DNA from: Oenanthe sinensis
Taxonomy: Eukaryota; Streptophyta; Magnoliopsida; Apiales; Apiaceae
DNA length: 64,000 bases
Reading direction: 5' to 3'
Assembly: GCA_028671895.1 (NCBI GenBank)
Contig: CM053800.1
Span: 15,335,886 to 15,399,885, forward strand
Shown here: positions 1-11,808 of the stretch, piece by piece
Layout of the letters: the number at the start of each line of letters is the position of its first letter
Position numbering within the stretch: position 1 is the first letter of the stretch
Made by a program: the position numbers and the translations under genes
Notes under the pieces: generated by a model
Told to the model about the DNA's origin: nothing
The model's database searches: none
Seen by the model: the letters and a program-made list of their open reading frames with translations, nothing else

Positions 1-244
1 TTTGACGGGTTTTTTAATTATTTTTTAAAATAAATACTTATTTCATATGAATATTTTTTTGAATAAAAGAGGGCGGTACCTTTATAAATTTTATTAATTA
101 AAAAATATTTTACAAATAATTTGAGAGGACTTCTCTCTAAAAAACGGAACAAACCGCTTATACATAATAAACTAAATACAAAATACAAAATAAATAAAAT
201 TTAAAATTACATAATAAAAATATTTTATCCAGTATTTAATTTAT

Positions 245-766
245 ACAAAATCTTGTTGTTGTTCGCTAGTTGATGTGCCCGATTCGGATGAACTATCCAT
301 TAACATCCACGGTCGTCTTCTCCATCCGAGTCATCTTCTTTTCTTCCTTGTTGTCTTTTTTCAGCTTGATCCCAGTCCTTTTTGCAAACACATATCTTCG
401 CTACATCTGGCGAAAGACTTGATCTCTTCTTGTCCAACACTCTTCTACCTGTATTAAAAGCAGACTTAGACGTAATTGTAGATGCAAAAACTACTAATAT
501 GTCCCTTGCAATTTTTGTTAAAACCGGAACTACTATAATATTGTTTTTGTGTGTGACGTTTAAGTGTATTCCTAGGAATTCTTCAAAATGCCAGGTTTAT
601 TGAATATTTCGTTATGTACTCTAAATTCGGACTCTCACCATGGGAGAAAGGTAACTCGTCTAATGTAACATAAACTATAAAATCTTCAATCATTCTATCT
701 CTATTATAGGAGAAATGCATACCTCCATCGCGAGACATGAAACCACTGATTTGTGTTTGTTGTGAT
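245..766 (-). pseudogene. hAT transposase, 3' part (post-BED fragment plus hATC dimerisation domain)
   Basis: Reading down from 766, the minus strand continues the BED exon in frame once one copy of the 5-bp target duplication is removed. It encodes a stretch with DELPFSH and RNTLKRH, matching the hAT segment before the catalytic core. A TGA lies at about 585. The frame shifts near 535, and the sequence enters the conserved C-terminal dimerisation domain (ARDILVVFAS, SKSAFNTGRRVLD, RSSLSPD, KDWDQ; about 540-380). An acidic, Q-rich tail ends near 245 after another frameshift. The several hundred residues of RNase H-like catalytic core expected between these parts are absent, so this is an internally deleted, dead copy. 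Identification rests on the hATC pattern and is fairly secure. Confidence 0.75.
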
Positions 767-2310
767 TGTAGGGTTTCGTGACACAAACGCAGCGGAATAA
801 ACGCGAAAAATAAATCAAAATAGCGAAACCCTCCGCAGGATCCATGCGAAAACAAAAGATTTAATTCGGAGATAAAGAATAAATACCTTTAGAAGCTTTA
901 ACAGTTCATTAATGGAAGATTAATGGAGGTCCAAAGCTTGTTTAATCACCACGTATCCCGCTCTCGCGATCTATGCTCTACGGTATCCACACGAACACTT
1001 TTCATGAAGGATTGATGTGTACTAGCACCCGAAAACTTCTTCTCTCTCTATCTTCCTCCTCTCTCAGAGCGGCTAGGGTTTTTGTAAAATCTCTATCTAA
1101 TTAAATCAGCCCATTAAGAGATTATATAGAGAGAGGAATAAGTTTTCTAATTATAATCCAATTATAATTAATACTAATCCAAAATTCTAAATTATTTAAT
1201 TAAGTCTCACTTAATTAATTAATTATTAATTTTGGAATTAGTTTAAGTAATTCATTTATTCTATTTATATAATTAATTAAGTCATACTTAATTAATATCA
1301 TAAATAAAATAAAATACTTATTTAATTTAAATTCATAATTTAAATTATTTATCCTTCAAGCGTTCTTTGTGTGTGACCCTGTAGGTTATTATTACGTTGG
1401 CAACAATTTTAATATCTAATTAAAATTGTAAACAATGAGCGGCATCTAGTAATACATCATTGCTACCCAAGTAATAATAATAAATCGGTGATTCGATTAA
1501 GCCTTTCGTGAATAATGTTCCATGTAATATAATCCCTTCAATCTTGATATTATAGATTAAACTCAAGGCATGTCTCGTGTCATCCTCTTCATAATTTAAT
1601 CTTTATTTTCTTGATCGATGAGTAGACTATTAAAATCAAATCAACATTTGAGCACGACCGTGCATTTCATAGTCTCACTCAAACAAGAGGCCAATAATAT
1701 CACTCCTAAAATTAGGAGGATTAAATCCCATCTAGATCATTCATATTTCTCATACGATTCATAATATACCCAATGTCCACTTTTATCATCACCCTGTCAA
1801 AGGTAACTTTTAATGTAATCAAAGTATATTAATTCTCGTATAGAAATATAATGATTTCAGGTCTAAGGATCATTACACCATTATCACAGTGAGAATTACT
1901 TATGACACTTACTTAACATGTAGAATCTCACGGCGGGTCATTCCAGTGCCATGCATTGATACATGCACTTATGTTCTTGACTTTAGTATCCCCATACCTA
2001 TGACCAATGAGATGTGGTCATCTGTCAAGAAACATACTAGTCTTTGTGCATTATTATTGTCCTTAAATAATAATACTCGACTAGGGAATTTTAGGAATAA
2101 GATACTATTCATATAATCTCATTTTTAAGTCACATACTTAAAGATATATAATACGTATCAAAATTCCAAGGACATTTATTATGCTTTCAATTTATTACGC
2201 AGTAAATAAAACATAATAAATAAATAATAATCAATAAAACATAATCCTTAATAATAAATATTTTCCTTAAAATATATAAAAGTATTGTCTCTAGAGCATA
2301 ATTACTAACA
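767..2310 (-). repeat. 3' LTR of copia element A
   Basis: The 1544-bp LTR starts (minus strand) TGTTAGTAATTATGC at 2310 and ends CGAAACCCTACA at 767. A TATA-like CTATATAATC lies on the minus strand near 1117-1128, so transcription would begin just downstream of it. A 75-codon plus-strand ORF inside (1889-2116) recurs in other copies but is antisense to the element and is treated as chance. Confidence 0.9.
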
Positions 2311-2326
2311 ATCTCCCACTTGCACT
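2311..2326 (-). promoter_or_regulatory. Polypurine tract of copia A
   Basis: The minus strand reads GTGCAAGTGGGAGAT directly before the TGTTAG start of the 3' LTR. That is the usual copia plus-strand primer position. Element B lacks this sequence. Confidence 0.75.
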
Positions 2327-4907
2327 AGAGCCAATTACCCAAGTATCCAATACTCATGGAACTAGTGTGACTTTCGTGCTTCTGCTGCGACAAAGCCTTA
2401 GTCAGTGTGTCTGCAATATTATTATTAGTATACACTTTACATATATGTATATCTTCTTGATCATTAATCTCATTAATTAGGTGATATCTCCTAAGTACAT
2501 GCCCAAACAGCCTCCTTGGCTGCTTCACAAGCATCAATATACTCAGGTTCTATTGTAAAATCAACAATTGTCTTTGCTGTGAACCATTCTAGCATACAAC
2601 ATCTCAATAAAACACAAAGCCAGACAGAAACATTAAATTATCGTTATCTGTCTAGAAACCAGTATCACTGAAACCTCTTACAACTAGCTTCACATCTCCT
2701 CCATATAACAAGAATGAATCTTTAGTCCTCTTTAAGTACTTCAGAATATTCTTGACTGTCGTCCAGTGACCTTCACCTGGATTAGATCGGTATCTATTCA
2801 TCATGGTTAAAGCATACGAGACAAGTACATATCATTGCATACATTATAAAACCAATTGCTGACGCATATGGAATTTTACTCATGCAGTCCCTATCATCCA
2901 ATGATTTAGGACAAATTTTATTTTGAGATCACTATCCCATGAGACATTGGGACATATCCATTTTAGTCTCTTTGCATTTGAAATCGATGCAAAACTTTGT
3001 CAATGTATGTACTCTAAATTAGGCCGATCAATCACCTTGTTCTATCTCTATAGATCTCGATCCCTAATATATATGTCACATCGCCTAAGTCTTTCATTGA
3101 GAAATTATTTCTCAACCAAGTCTTCACAGTCTGTAGAGAAGGAATGTCATTCCCTATTAGTAATATATCATCAACATATAATACTAGGAATGCCACATGG
3201 CTCCCACTAAACTTCTTGTAAACACAAGTTTCATCTTCATTCTGAATAAAGTCAAACTCTTTTTGACTGTTTCATGAAAACAAATGTTTCATCTCCTCGA
3301 GGCCTGCTTTAATCCATAAATGGATCGACGCAACTTACATACATTTCCAGCATCCTTTAGATCAACAAAACCCTTAGGGTGTGTCATGTACACATCCATA
3401 TCTTCTTCAAGGCTCTCATTTAAGAAAGCGGTTTTGACATCCATTTGCCAGATTTCATAGTCATAGTAAGCAGCTATAGCAAGCAAAATCCTGATGGGCA
3501 TGACCATAACAACTGGTGAAAAGGTCTCATCATAGTCAATACCATGAATTTTCTTGAAACCTTTTGCCACCAATCGTGCCTTATAGGTCTGTACATTAGC
3601 ATCCATGTCGGTCTTCTTCTTGAAAACCCACTTGCACCCTATAGGTTTTACCCCTTCAGGTGGATCAACCAAAGTCCATACTTGATTAGTATACATGGAT
3701 TCCATCTCAGATTTAATGGCATCCAGTCATCTCTTAGAATCTGGAGTGTTTATAGTATCTAGGTAGGTGAGAGGCTCATCTTCATCCACAAGCATCACAT
3801 CACCATCTTGAGTCAAGAGAAATCCATATTATCTCTCGGGCTCATGGCGAATCCTACTAAACCTACGAACACTTGTGTTTCTTGAGCAGTATTATTTTTC
3901 TTGTACATTCTACTCAGGTTCCTCCACTGGTTCAACGTTATCATGTGGGTCTCAAACTTCATTGAGATCTATTATCCTCCCACTGTCTCTCAGCAGTTCG
4001 AGCAACAAACACTTTATTCTCGGAAGGATTATAGAAAGAATAACCCCTTGTTTCAGTTGGGTATTCCACAAAATTATATTTGTCTAATTTTGGTCCTAGC
4101 TTGTCAGAGATTAGACGTTTCACAAACGCTTCACATCCCCAAAATTTTATAAATGACATGCTGTGACGTTGCTCAGTCCATATCTCATAAGGAGTCTTTT
4201 GAACCAATTTAGTAGGAACACAGTTAAGTGTATGTGGAGCCGTTTCCAGGGTGCAACCCCAGAAACTAATTGGAAGATTCATTGACTCAACATTGATCGC
4301 ACCATGTCCAACAAGGTGTAATCTCTCCTATAAAAAAAAAACTTTTCTTTGATATTTTCTACTTCATCTTTATAGTCTTTGAACTTTTCAAATGATTCGG
4401 ATTAGTTCTTCAAAAGATACATATATCCGTATCTACTAAAATAATTAGTAAATTTTATGAAGTTAATAAAATCTACCTTTTGTCATCGTACACATATGAC
4501 CATATACATCACTATGTATAAGTCATACCCATTCAATGATCCCTTCACCATGTCCGGTAAAAGGAGCTTTAGTCATTTTACCAAATAAACCAAGATTCGC
4601 ATCCTTTTGTATGATTCATAATCAAATTTATCCATGAATGCATCCTTATGTATTCTGAAAATGCGTTTCTTATTAATACGGCCTCAACAACAGTGCCAAA
4701 GGTAATATTTGATTTGAGTCACTTTAGAACATATAAATTGTTAATTAGATGTGCAACATTATAAGGCTCATCATCAAAATAGAATAAACAACTATTGTTA
4801 TAAAATGAAAAAGCTTTCTTGTCCAAACAAGAAACTGAAATAATGTTTCTGCCAATTGCAAGCACGCTATAACAATTATTAAGTTCTAAATTTTCCTTAT
4901 AGGCCAA
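2325..4907 (-). pseudogene. Degenerate copia pol of element A (protease end, integrase, RT, RNase H)
   Basis: Read on the minus strand from high to low coordinate. 4907-4719 holds the protease/pre-integrase linker (NIISVSCLDKKAF). 4282-3959 holds the integrase C-terminal half (LPISFWGCTLETAPHTLN, TPYEIW, FWGCEAFVKR). 3705-3289 holds the RT fingers (NQVWTLVDPPEGVKPIGCKW, WQMDVKTAFLN, IYGLKQAS). The RT active-site YVDD lies near 3160-3185. 2537-2325 is the RNase H end (LRRYHLINE, NNIADTLTKALSQQKHE). Lesions include a TGA for Trp upstream of MESMYTN, two extra A's after the LKQAS region, an 8-bp loss near 2822 and a TAG near 2645. The Tnt1-like sequence supports Tork/Angela placement. Confidence 0.8.
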
Positions 4908-4979
4908 AAATTAAGTAACGAGTTCCTCGAACCAGAGCAACTATCTGTACTCCAATTCCAACCCGATACCTTAAGCTTG

Positions 4980-5760
4980 ACCCTTATTGATCATCATCTT
5001 CCGATCTTCCAATTAAGCATGACATTTTAATTTCCAGTCTCCCAACTTTCCACATAAGTGACAATCGTCTTCTTTATCAACACCTCATTCAGACTTTAGA
5101 GTCTGCTTTAGGGATTGGACTTTGGTTTGACAACGGAACTAGATCAAATCTTCTCCTTGCCTTTCCATTTTCCTTTCCCTTTTGCATTCCCTATGTTTAC
5201 CATCAATATAGTAGTAGTTCATGCATTTATCATATTACTTTCAGCAGTTCTCAACATGCTTAGCAACTCAATGGGTGATTTACCAATCTTATTCACTTTA
5301 TTGTTCATAACAAAATAAGAATAATATTTGTCCAGAGATTGTAAGATCAAATCTAACTGTCTCCAGACCAATCTGGAAACCCAAAATATCAATGGTATTC
5401 ATTATACCCTATAATCTTTAGAACATGTGGTGTAACCGGGTCTCACTCTCCCTACTTGTAAGTGTATAGTGCCCTTTCAAATATATCTTGTACTCAATCG
5501 TTTCATAAGCATCTATATGCTTGTATTGCTTCTTAAGCTCAGCACATATATTTGCGAGCATGAGACATGAAGCATCAGTCGCAACATCAATTTGCTTCCA
5601 ATAAGCACTATGATTTGCACATGTTACATTCTCAACTTTAAGAGCAGGGGAAGAGATTTGACTAATATCGTGGTGCCCGAGGACGATCCTCAAGCTCCTA
5701 TGTCAGTCAAGGAAATATATTCTCGTCAACTTGTCCTTCTCAAGAACTGATCGCATAGAG
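4980..5760 (-). pseudogene. Degenerate copia gag of element A
   Basis: The minus-strand fragment at 5693-5418 carries the gag (UBN2-type) pattern, with an Ala/Cys-rich helix (ASCLMLANICAELKKQYKHIDAYETI). A nucleocapsid zinc knuckle is recognisable near 5062-5022 as CHLCGKLGDWKLKC; the histidine of CX2CX4HX4C is replaced by Asp, so metal binding would fail. The reading frame is broken repeatedly. Gag would form the particle that packages element RNA. Confidence 0.65.
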
Positions 5761-7190
5761 AAGTTGTTTGTGTTTATCATTTGATATCTACAATATTAAA
5801 GTGCATAAAATAAACTAGATTGCAAATTTAATATTAATTATGTTTAAGTGATTATGGTATATCATCATATACCTCCCACTATTTTTATCAAACTAATAGC
5901 CCTTACTATTAATTTGGAAAGTATATCCCATAATTCTTTCTAGTGAGCCAAGATCCATATTTCGTCATGTCCTAAGTCAACCACTGGAAGTCCTTAGAAA
6001 ATGATTATTTAGGTAGACAACAGTTGTCAATTATATCATATATAATTCTTGGATAGTTTGGTGAACAACGATTGATCTTATCTATCTAATAGACTTTTAA
6101 CCAAACTCTATGCTTCTAAGTTCATAATAGTTGAATATAACCGTTTATTTTCACTTATTATGACGACTCAGTTAAGTTAGACCCAATGATACAACGGCCG
6201 AATATAACCGTTTATATTCGTCGCATCTCACCACGATAGATAGGAGTCCCCTGCCATTGACAGTCCTTCCCCTTATCGATCTAGGATTCGATGAGTGTTC
6301 ATTCATTGGAAAGCATCCGAGTAAAACTTAATATTTTGTTAAGGGGTTTTAGAAAATTTATAACGATCATGATCACATCATAAAGAGATCCTCAATTTTT
6401 CCTTGAACCACATATTTCAAATCGACATCTTAAATTGTTCATTTCCCAGGTAGATGGAGGATACCAATGGTCACACTTAAAACCCATCAGCCTTACGAAT
6501 ACGCATATCCGCTTTTGTCAGAAAATCCCAATTATAGATATCAAAAATCCATATTTAATTCCGTGTTTTAAAAATCCATATTTCATAAACACAAGAATCT
6601 CATGATCGTTTGTTAATTTTAAAATCTTGAATCGTTACAGATTTTATCTTGTTTAAGCAAACATGGCATGGGTGTCGTATCTAATACATACATGATTAAT
6701 CAATATTAAGCATGCATTTCAATTATATCTATGCATACATACCAATACATGCAATCATATACATATATGTAATGTGCGTAAATTAAAAGTGTTTGGTTAT
6801 GGCCCCATCCTATATGATATTTCCAAGCTAATGGAAATATCAAGGTCAGTCTATGGTGGTTTTAAAAATACTATCTATTACATGTCTTCTTTCTTCATTG
6901 CTCCATCATCCCCTTTTGGATCGCCTCCTTGCTTGCAAGTCTTCATTGATAATTACATTGAATAATAAAAATAAAACTATTCTAATGAAATTACAAGAAG
7001 AACTCGAGTTACATTCGAGATAATTAAATTACAATGAATAAACGACATGCAAGTCGTATTTAGAAACCAAAACCATAAATCAAAACCACTATCCTATGGG
7101 TCTTTAGGCCATAACCATCCACCATGCTATCATATAACACATATAATATATCTCATATTATATAATCATATCATATAATCATATATAACA
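5761..7190 (-). other. Long non-coding leader of copia A
   Basis: Between gag and the repeat-bearing 5' leader there are about 1.4 kb without recognisable protein on either strand. A plus-strand 63-codon ORF (6774-6965) recurs in element B but resembles nothing known and is antisense. The whole stretch is conserved in element B (offset about 46961), so it is an integral part of the family. Together with 7191-7914 the leader is over 2 kb, long for a copia element. Confidence 0.6.
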
Positions 7191-7840
7191 AATTTTGAAA
7201 TTTCAAAAAATTAAAAACAGATTTCTAAAGACAATAAATCGCTATTTCGAGGCCCTTAACGACGTCAAACGCCTTACAGACCCGTCGATGATAGCATATC
7301 GTTTACGAAAATCGGATACAGCAGTCAGATTTCTCCAAATCTGGCGGTGTTTCAGAAATCGTATCATATACAATTCTCATAACAAGAACAAGCATATATC
7401 ATATATACATACACAGAGATACATACAATCATCATATGATTATACATTACATGAATATCATATATTCATAATATATACATACATATACTCAAAATTTTAG
7501 AAAATCAAATAATTTTCAGAAAATCATAAATCACCGTTTTGGAGGTTGTAACGACATCTAATGGCTTACAGACGCAGAGCTGATGTTGTCAGTATTGCTC
7601 AGTGACCCGATTACAGTCAGAAAACACATATCGTTTGCGAAAATCGGACAACGGACACAGATTTCAGAAAATCAACGGCAGCCGTTTCAGAATTCGTATC
7701 GAATACGATTCCCATAATAAGAACAAACATGTATCATATACATACATCAACACACATAATCATCACATGATTATATATCATAAAATATCATATATTCATA
7801 ATATATATATAAATATATACATATTATATCAATATAAAAT
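7191..7840 (-). repeat. Two-copy imperfect tandem repeat in the copia A leader
   Basis: Two units starting near 7191 and 7493 share the same order of landmarks: a CTTACAGAC box, ATATCGTTTRCGAAAATC, a CAGATTTC box, RTATCRWATACRATTC, AACAAGMAYRTATCAT, CATATGATTATA and ATATTCATAATATATA. The first unit lacks about 46 bp compared with element B. The repeat sits just inside the primer binding site, where packaging signals are usually found. Confidence 0.7.
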
Positions 7841-7914
7841 CATGATAGATCGCATACATGCTTATATATCAAAAACTGTTAAGCACATAACCGAATTAAA
7901 ATGTTTCGCAAGTA

Positions 7915-7926
7915 GCTCTGATGCCA
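7915..7926 (-). promoter_or_regulatory. tRNA-Met primer binding site of copia A
   Basis: The minus strand reads TGGCATCAGAGC immediately inside the 5' LTR. This is one base from the plant copia primer site TGGTATCAGAGC, which pairs with initiator tRNA-Met. Confidence 0.8.
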
Positions 7927-7927
7927 T

Positions 7928-9471
7928 TGTAGGGTTTCGTGACACAAACGCAGCGGAATAAACGCGAAAAATAAATCAAAATAGCGAAACCCTCCGCAGG
8001 ATCCATGCGAAAACAAAAGATTTAATTCAGAGATAAAGAATAAATACCTTTAGAAGCTTTAACAGTTCATTAATGGAAGATTAATGGAGGTCCAAAGCTT
8101 GTTTAATCACCACGTATCCCGCTCTCGTGATCTACGCTCTACGGTATCCACACGAACACTTTTCATGAAGGATTGATGTGTACTAGCACCCGAAAACTTC
8201 TTCTCTCTCTATCTTCCTCCTCTCTCAGAGCGGCTAGGGTTTTTGTAAAATCTCTATCTAATTAAATCAGCACATCAAGAGATTATATAGAGAGAGGAAT
8301 AAGTTTTCTAATTATAATCCAATTATAATTAATACTAATCCAAAATTCTAAATTATTTAATTAAGTCTCACTTAATTAATTAATTATTAATTTTGGAATT
8401 AGTTTAAGTAATTCATTTATTCTATTTATATAATTAATTAAGTCATACTTAATTAATATCATAAATAAAATAAAATACTTATTTAATTTAAATTCATAAT
8501 TTAAATTATTTATCCTTCAAGCGTTCTTTGTGTATGACCCTGTAGGTTATTATTACGTTGGCAACAATTTTAATATCTAATTAAAATTGTAAACAATGAG
8601 CGACATCTAGTAATACATCGTTGCTACCCAAGTAATAATAATAAATCGGTGATTCGATTAAGCCTTTCGTGAATAATGTTCTATGTAATATAATCCCTTC
8701 AATCTTGATATTATAGATTAAACTCAAGGCATGTCTCGTGTCATCCTCTTCATAATTTAATCTTTATTTTCTTGATCGATGAGTAGACTATTAAAATCAA
8801 ATCAACATTTGAGCACGGCCGTGCATTTCATAGTCTCACTCAAACAAGAGGCCAATAATATCACTCCTAAAATTAGGAGGATTAAATCTCATCTAGATCA
8901 TTCATATTTTTCATACGATTCATAATATACCCAATGTCCACTTTTATCATCACCCGGTCAAAGGTAACTTTTAATGTAATCAAAGTATATTAATTCTCGT
9001 ATAGAAATATAATGATTTCAGGTCTAAGGATCATTACACCATTATCACAGTGAGAATTACTTATGACACTTACTTAACATGTAGAATCTCACGGCGGGTC
9101 ATTCCAGTGCCATGCATTGATACATGCACTTATGTTCTTGACTTTAGTATCCCCATACCTATGACCAATGAGATGTGGTCATCTGTCAAGAAACATACTA
9201 GTCTTTGTGCATTATTATTGTCCTTAAATAATAATACTCGACTAGGGAATTTTAGGAATAAGATACTATTCATATAATCTCATTTTTAAGTCACATACTT
9301 AAAGATATATAATACGTATCAAAATTCCAAGGACATTTATTATGCTTTCAATTTATTACGCAGTAAATAAAACATAATAAATAAATAATAATCAATAAAA
9401 CATAATCCTTAATAATAAATAATTTCCTTAAAATATATAAAAGTATTGTCTCTAGAGCACAATTACTAACA
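7928..9471 (-). repeat. 5' LTR of copia element A
   Basis: This is the partner of the LTR at 767-2310, with the same length (1544 bp) and termini. Scattered transitions relative to the partner include the positions around 8029, 8133, 8272 and 8535. It carries the promoter for this minus-strand element (TATA-like site near 8278-8290). Confidence 0.9.
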
Positions 9472-9708
9472 GTGATTCCCAACGTGCCTCTCCACATTCA
9501 TGACTTTGCTTCGTTATTTCGTGATGATTTTTTAAGTGTCGAACAAGTGTACCCTAACCGGTCCCCTTAGAGTGAATAAAAGTGGGTTGTTGTCGACTAC
9601 TTTGAATACAAAGCAAACAAAAAGCTTTAAATCGGTTCGGATCTTATATTGCTTGTCTCGAAAAATAATTCCAAACGTGTGATGAATGTATAGTACTAGA
9701 AGAACTAC
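9472..9708 (-). pseudogene. hAT transposase exon 2 with BED zinc finger
   Basis: After a good acceptor (TTTTTACAG, minus strand, ending at 9709), the reading frame continues from exon 1 as GSSSSTIHSSHVWNYFS. The order of motifs fits a BED zinc finger, which binds transposon ends: HVWNYF, CLLC, then GTLVRHLKNHH. Two in-frame stops interrupt it, one after SRQAI and one before GTLV. The exon is cut at 9472 by copia element A, and the next codons are found at 766. The finger has the CxxC and HxxxxH-like spacing but is non-functional because of the stops. Confidence 0.7.
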
Positions 9709-9832
9709 CTGTAAAAATAAATTGTACCCAAATTAATTCAAATAATTCAAATATTTTAAAAATACAAACAAGTACATGGAATGCTTTCAGAATATAAAAC
9801 AAATAATTTGAATATTGACTATAATTTAAAAA

Positions 9833-10122
9833 ACATAACAAACGAATATTTAAAAAAACAAAAAACTGATTTTTACAAATAATTCGAATATTTCAAATAA
9901 TTTAAAAACATAACAAACGAATATTTAAAAATACCAAAAAATTAAATTTTATATAATTCGAACATTTCTAATAATTTAAAAACATAACAAACGAATATTT
10001 TAAAAAACCAAAAAATTGAATTTTAAAATAATTCGAATATTTCTAATAATTTTAAAAAATAACAAACGAATATTTAAAAAAACCAAAAAATTGAATTTTT
10101 AAATATTTCAAATATTTAAAAA
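9833..10122. repeat. Minisatellite inside the hAT intron, unit 66-75 bp
   Basis: About four imperfect copies begin near 9833, 9899, 9973 and 10048. Each unit contains AAAACATAACAAACGAATAT followed by AATTCGAATATTTC. A degenerate partial copy lies just upstream (9770-9832). The array is AT-rich, fills most of the transposase intron, and ends right before exon 1. Confidence 0.75.
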
Positions 10123-10143
10123 ATAAAAAATTAGAAGGCTTAC

Positions 10144-10213
10144 CGGGTTCGACAGGTGGAGGTGGTGGCATTGAATTGGTTTGACTCGAACCTTGTGAAT
10201 TTCCTGGATCCAT
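10144..10213 (-). pseudogene. hAT transposase exon 1
   Basis: A short minus-strand exon begins MDPGNSQGSSQ and continues with a proline run and VEP. It stops at a GTAAG donor (minus strand, 10143). Splicing to the acceptor at 9709 keeps the frame (phase 1), which strongly supports this two-exon start. The MDP opening with Ser/Pro-rich linker is common in plant hAT transposases. The intervening intron (9709-10143) contains a minisatellite. Confidence 0.65.
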
Positions 10214-11002
10214 TTTGTAATCACTTGAAACTCGCTGGATTTTATATGAAGCTCGCCAGAATTTTGTTGAAGCTCATCAGAATTTTGTTGAAGCTCGCCG
10301 AAATAAAACAGTAGTAGCCAGCAGTAGCAATGAAAGTGAAAGCGAGATTGAGGGAGTAGAGAGCAGATGGTGTGAGAGAGTGGAGATTGAGACTGGGAGA
10401 GAGTGAGATTGATAGAGTAGAGAGTAGATGGTGGAAGATAGTAGAGATGATAGGGTGGTATTTATAGGAGAGACTAGAGATAGTCGTTGGTGGAGAATGG
10501 AGATGAGAACCGTTACTGCGTTACTGCTGCAGGAATGACAGGCGGCGGGTGGCAGGACGACTAGCAGCTTGGCAGGTAGCCGTTAGCTTCAATGGTCCAC
10601 TTCCGCGTGCCATATACGTGTCGAGCCGCGTGCCGTATATGTGTCGAGCCACGAGCTAGAAGAGTCATGAGCGGGCTGGTTTGTGCAACTTACAGGTAGC
10701 ATCACATTAGTACCAGTCTAGCAGGGAACTAGACAAGACAGCAGCAACAGACTAGCAGACGCGTGAGGTACATATGCTGAGTTACATACGGGCCGTGCTG
10801 TGCCTACTCGTCACGGGTTAGGCGAGTTTGGCAAGCCATGCCTGGTCGGTTACGGTTCTCAGTATGCTGTCTCGTGAACGACACAGTTTGCAGACGGTTC
10901 GTGCCGGTTTTTGAGCCTGCCCGTTTTGGATGTGGCTTTCGCAAGTTCGAGGGCAAGCCGGGGGAGTCGGGCTGAGCCGACCCGCCCGTTTGGCCACCTC
11001 TA

Positions 11003-11289
11003 ACCACAATACATAAAGTTCAGACCAACATAGTAATAACAATAACCAAGCAAACAAATCCCACAAAACATCAACGATGTGTATCCATAATACTTGAGGA
11101 CCGCGAACCTCTATTTCAGCTTCATGACGGTAGTTGTAAGCAATCCTTACTAGACCATCTTGAGTATCCTTCACTTTTGTATAATTTGGCGATTAGATTT
11201 TAATTGTGTGTAATTTTAATTTCTCATATTAGAAATTTTCCGATGAGAAAAACTTTAATTATATAGGCAAGGTGTGTGGGTATAGGAGG
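11003..11289. other. Spacer with an exon-like minus-strand stretch
   Basis: Between the hAT end and the small hAT element the minus strand carries an open stretch at about 11175-11095 (KDTQDGLVRIAYNYRHEAEI), followed by GVRGPQ-like codons and a GTATTA donor-like site. It lies outside the transposon ends and could be part of a host exon. No family was recognised and it may be chance. The rest is AT-rich with no other signal. Confidence 0.25.
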
Positions 11290-11808
11290 TAAGGGTGATC
11301 GCAAATCAAACCACATTTGAGGTTTTATCAAATTCTCAAATCGCACCAAGAAATTTTAAAACCGCATAAATCACATCACGAAAATGCGATGCGGTGTGGT
11401 GCAGTTTACTATGGTTTACACCTTCGATAAAAATAAATAATTATATCTAAATATGTATATGAATTCCAAATCTAAATTAGTAAAAAATTAACATACTTGG
11501 TTAACAAAAATGAAATTGAATCAATCATTCAGAAACATACTTGAAGTACAAAGTTTAACACACTAGAAAAGTGGAAAGCAAAGAGTTTAAATTCAAGTAC
11601 AATATAAAATTATACATATATATTATTTATATTATATATTGCAGTGCGATTTGTACCGCGTTTAAGAAAATTAAAATCGCAACATGCACTGCACCGCGCG
11701 GTTTGTTAAAAATTAAAATCACAACCGCACCACAAAATTTAAAAACCACGAATTGCGGTGTAATTTGATGCGGTGAGGGCGGTTTTTGCAGTTTGATGCT
11801 CACCCCTG
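11290..11808. mobile_element. Non-autonomous hAT element (MITE-like), 519 bp
   Basis: The ends are imperfect inverted repeats: TAAGGGTGATCGCAAATC at the left, and CAGGGGTGAGCATCAAAC when the right end is read on the minus strand. They are followed by subterminal clusters of CCGCA/TGCGG-type repeats on both sides. Flanking 8-bp target duplications ATAGGAGG (11282-11289) and AGAGGAGG (11809-11816) agree at 7 of 8 positions, the size expected for hAT. There is no coding capacity. It would depend on a transposase encoded elsewhere. Confidence 0.8.

Larger units (their letters stand above)
767..9471 (-). mobile_element. Copia element A (Tork/Angela-like), full length but coding-defective
   Basis: This is a complete LTR retrotransposon of 8705 bp in minus orientation. 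It is bounded by TGTTAG...CCTACA LTRs of 1544 bp each (767-2310 and 7928-9471) and by the 5-bp target duplication GTGAT (762-766 and 9472-9476). The PBS is adjacent to the upstream LTR and the PPT to the downstream LTR. Gag and pol are in copia order (gag, protease, integrase, RT, RNase H), but many frameshifts and stops break them. By eye the LTRs differ at roughly 15 positions (about 1%), so the insertion is recent although the proteins are dead. A close relative, element B, lies at 47727-56474. Confidence 0.92.
1..11002 (-). mobile_element. Defective hAT DNA transposon, split by a copia insertion
   Basis: This is an Ac/Tam3-type hAT transposon read on the minus strand, with its 3' end beyond the window. 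Its 5' terminus is marked by TAGAGGTGGCCA (minus strand, 11002-10991), a typical plant hAT end followed by GC-rich subterminal sequence. Transposase pieces lie at 10144-10213, 9472-9708 and 245-766; the latter two are separated only by copia element A. Between 10200 and 10500 there are short direct repeats (GAAGCTCGCC units near 10248-10302), and a duplicated CGTGCCRTATAYGTGTCGAG unit lies at 10605-10650. The transposase has stops, a frameshift and a missing catalytic core, so it cannot be autonomous. The outer 3' end and its 8-bp target duplication cannot be seen. Confidence 0.75.

Noticed and set aside
1889..2116. 75-codon plus-strand ORF repeated at 9050, 48847 and 56055
   Set aside because: It lies inside every complete LTR of copia A and B, antisense to the element. 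Its recurrence is explained by LTR identity. The peptide resembles nothing and the substitutions between copies do not avoid amino-acid changes.
6774..6965. 63-codon ORF in the copia A leader, repeated at 53735
   Set aside because: Antisense to the element, with no recognisable domain. It recurs only because the leader is shared by A and B.
10804..11174. Overlapping minus-strand ORFs of 67 and 118 codons across the hAT terminus
   Set aside because: The open frame is due to GC-rich hAT subterminal sequence. It crosses the transposon end, so it cannot be one conserved gene. Only the part outside the end (11090-11180) is kept as a weak exon candidate.
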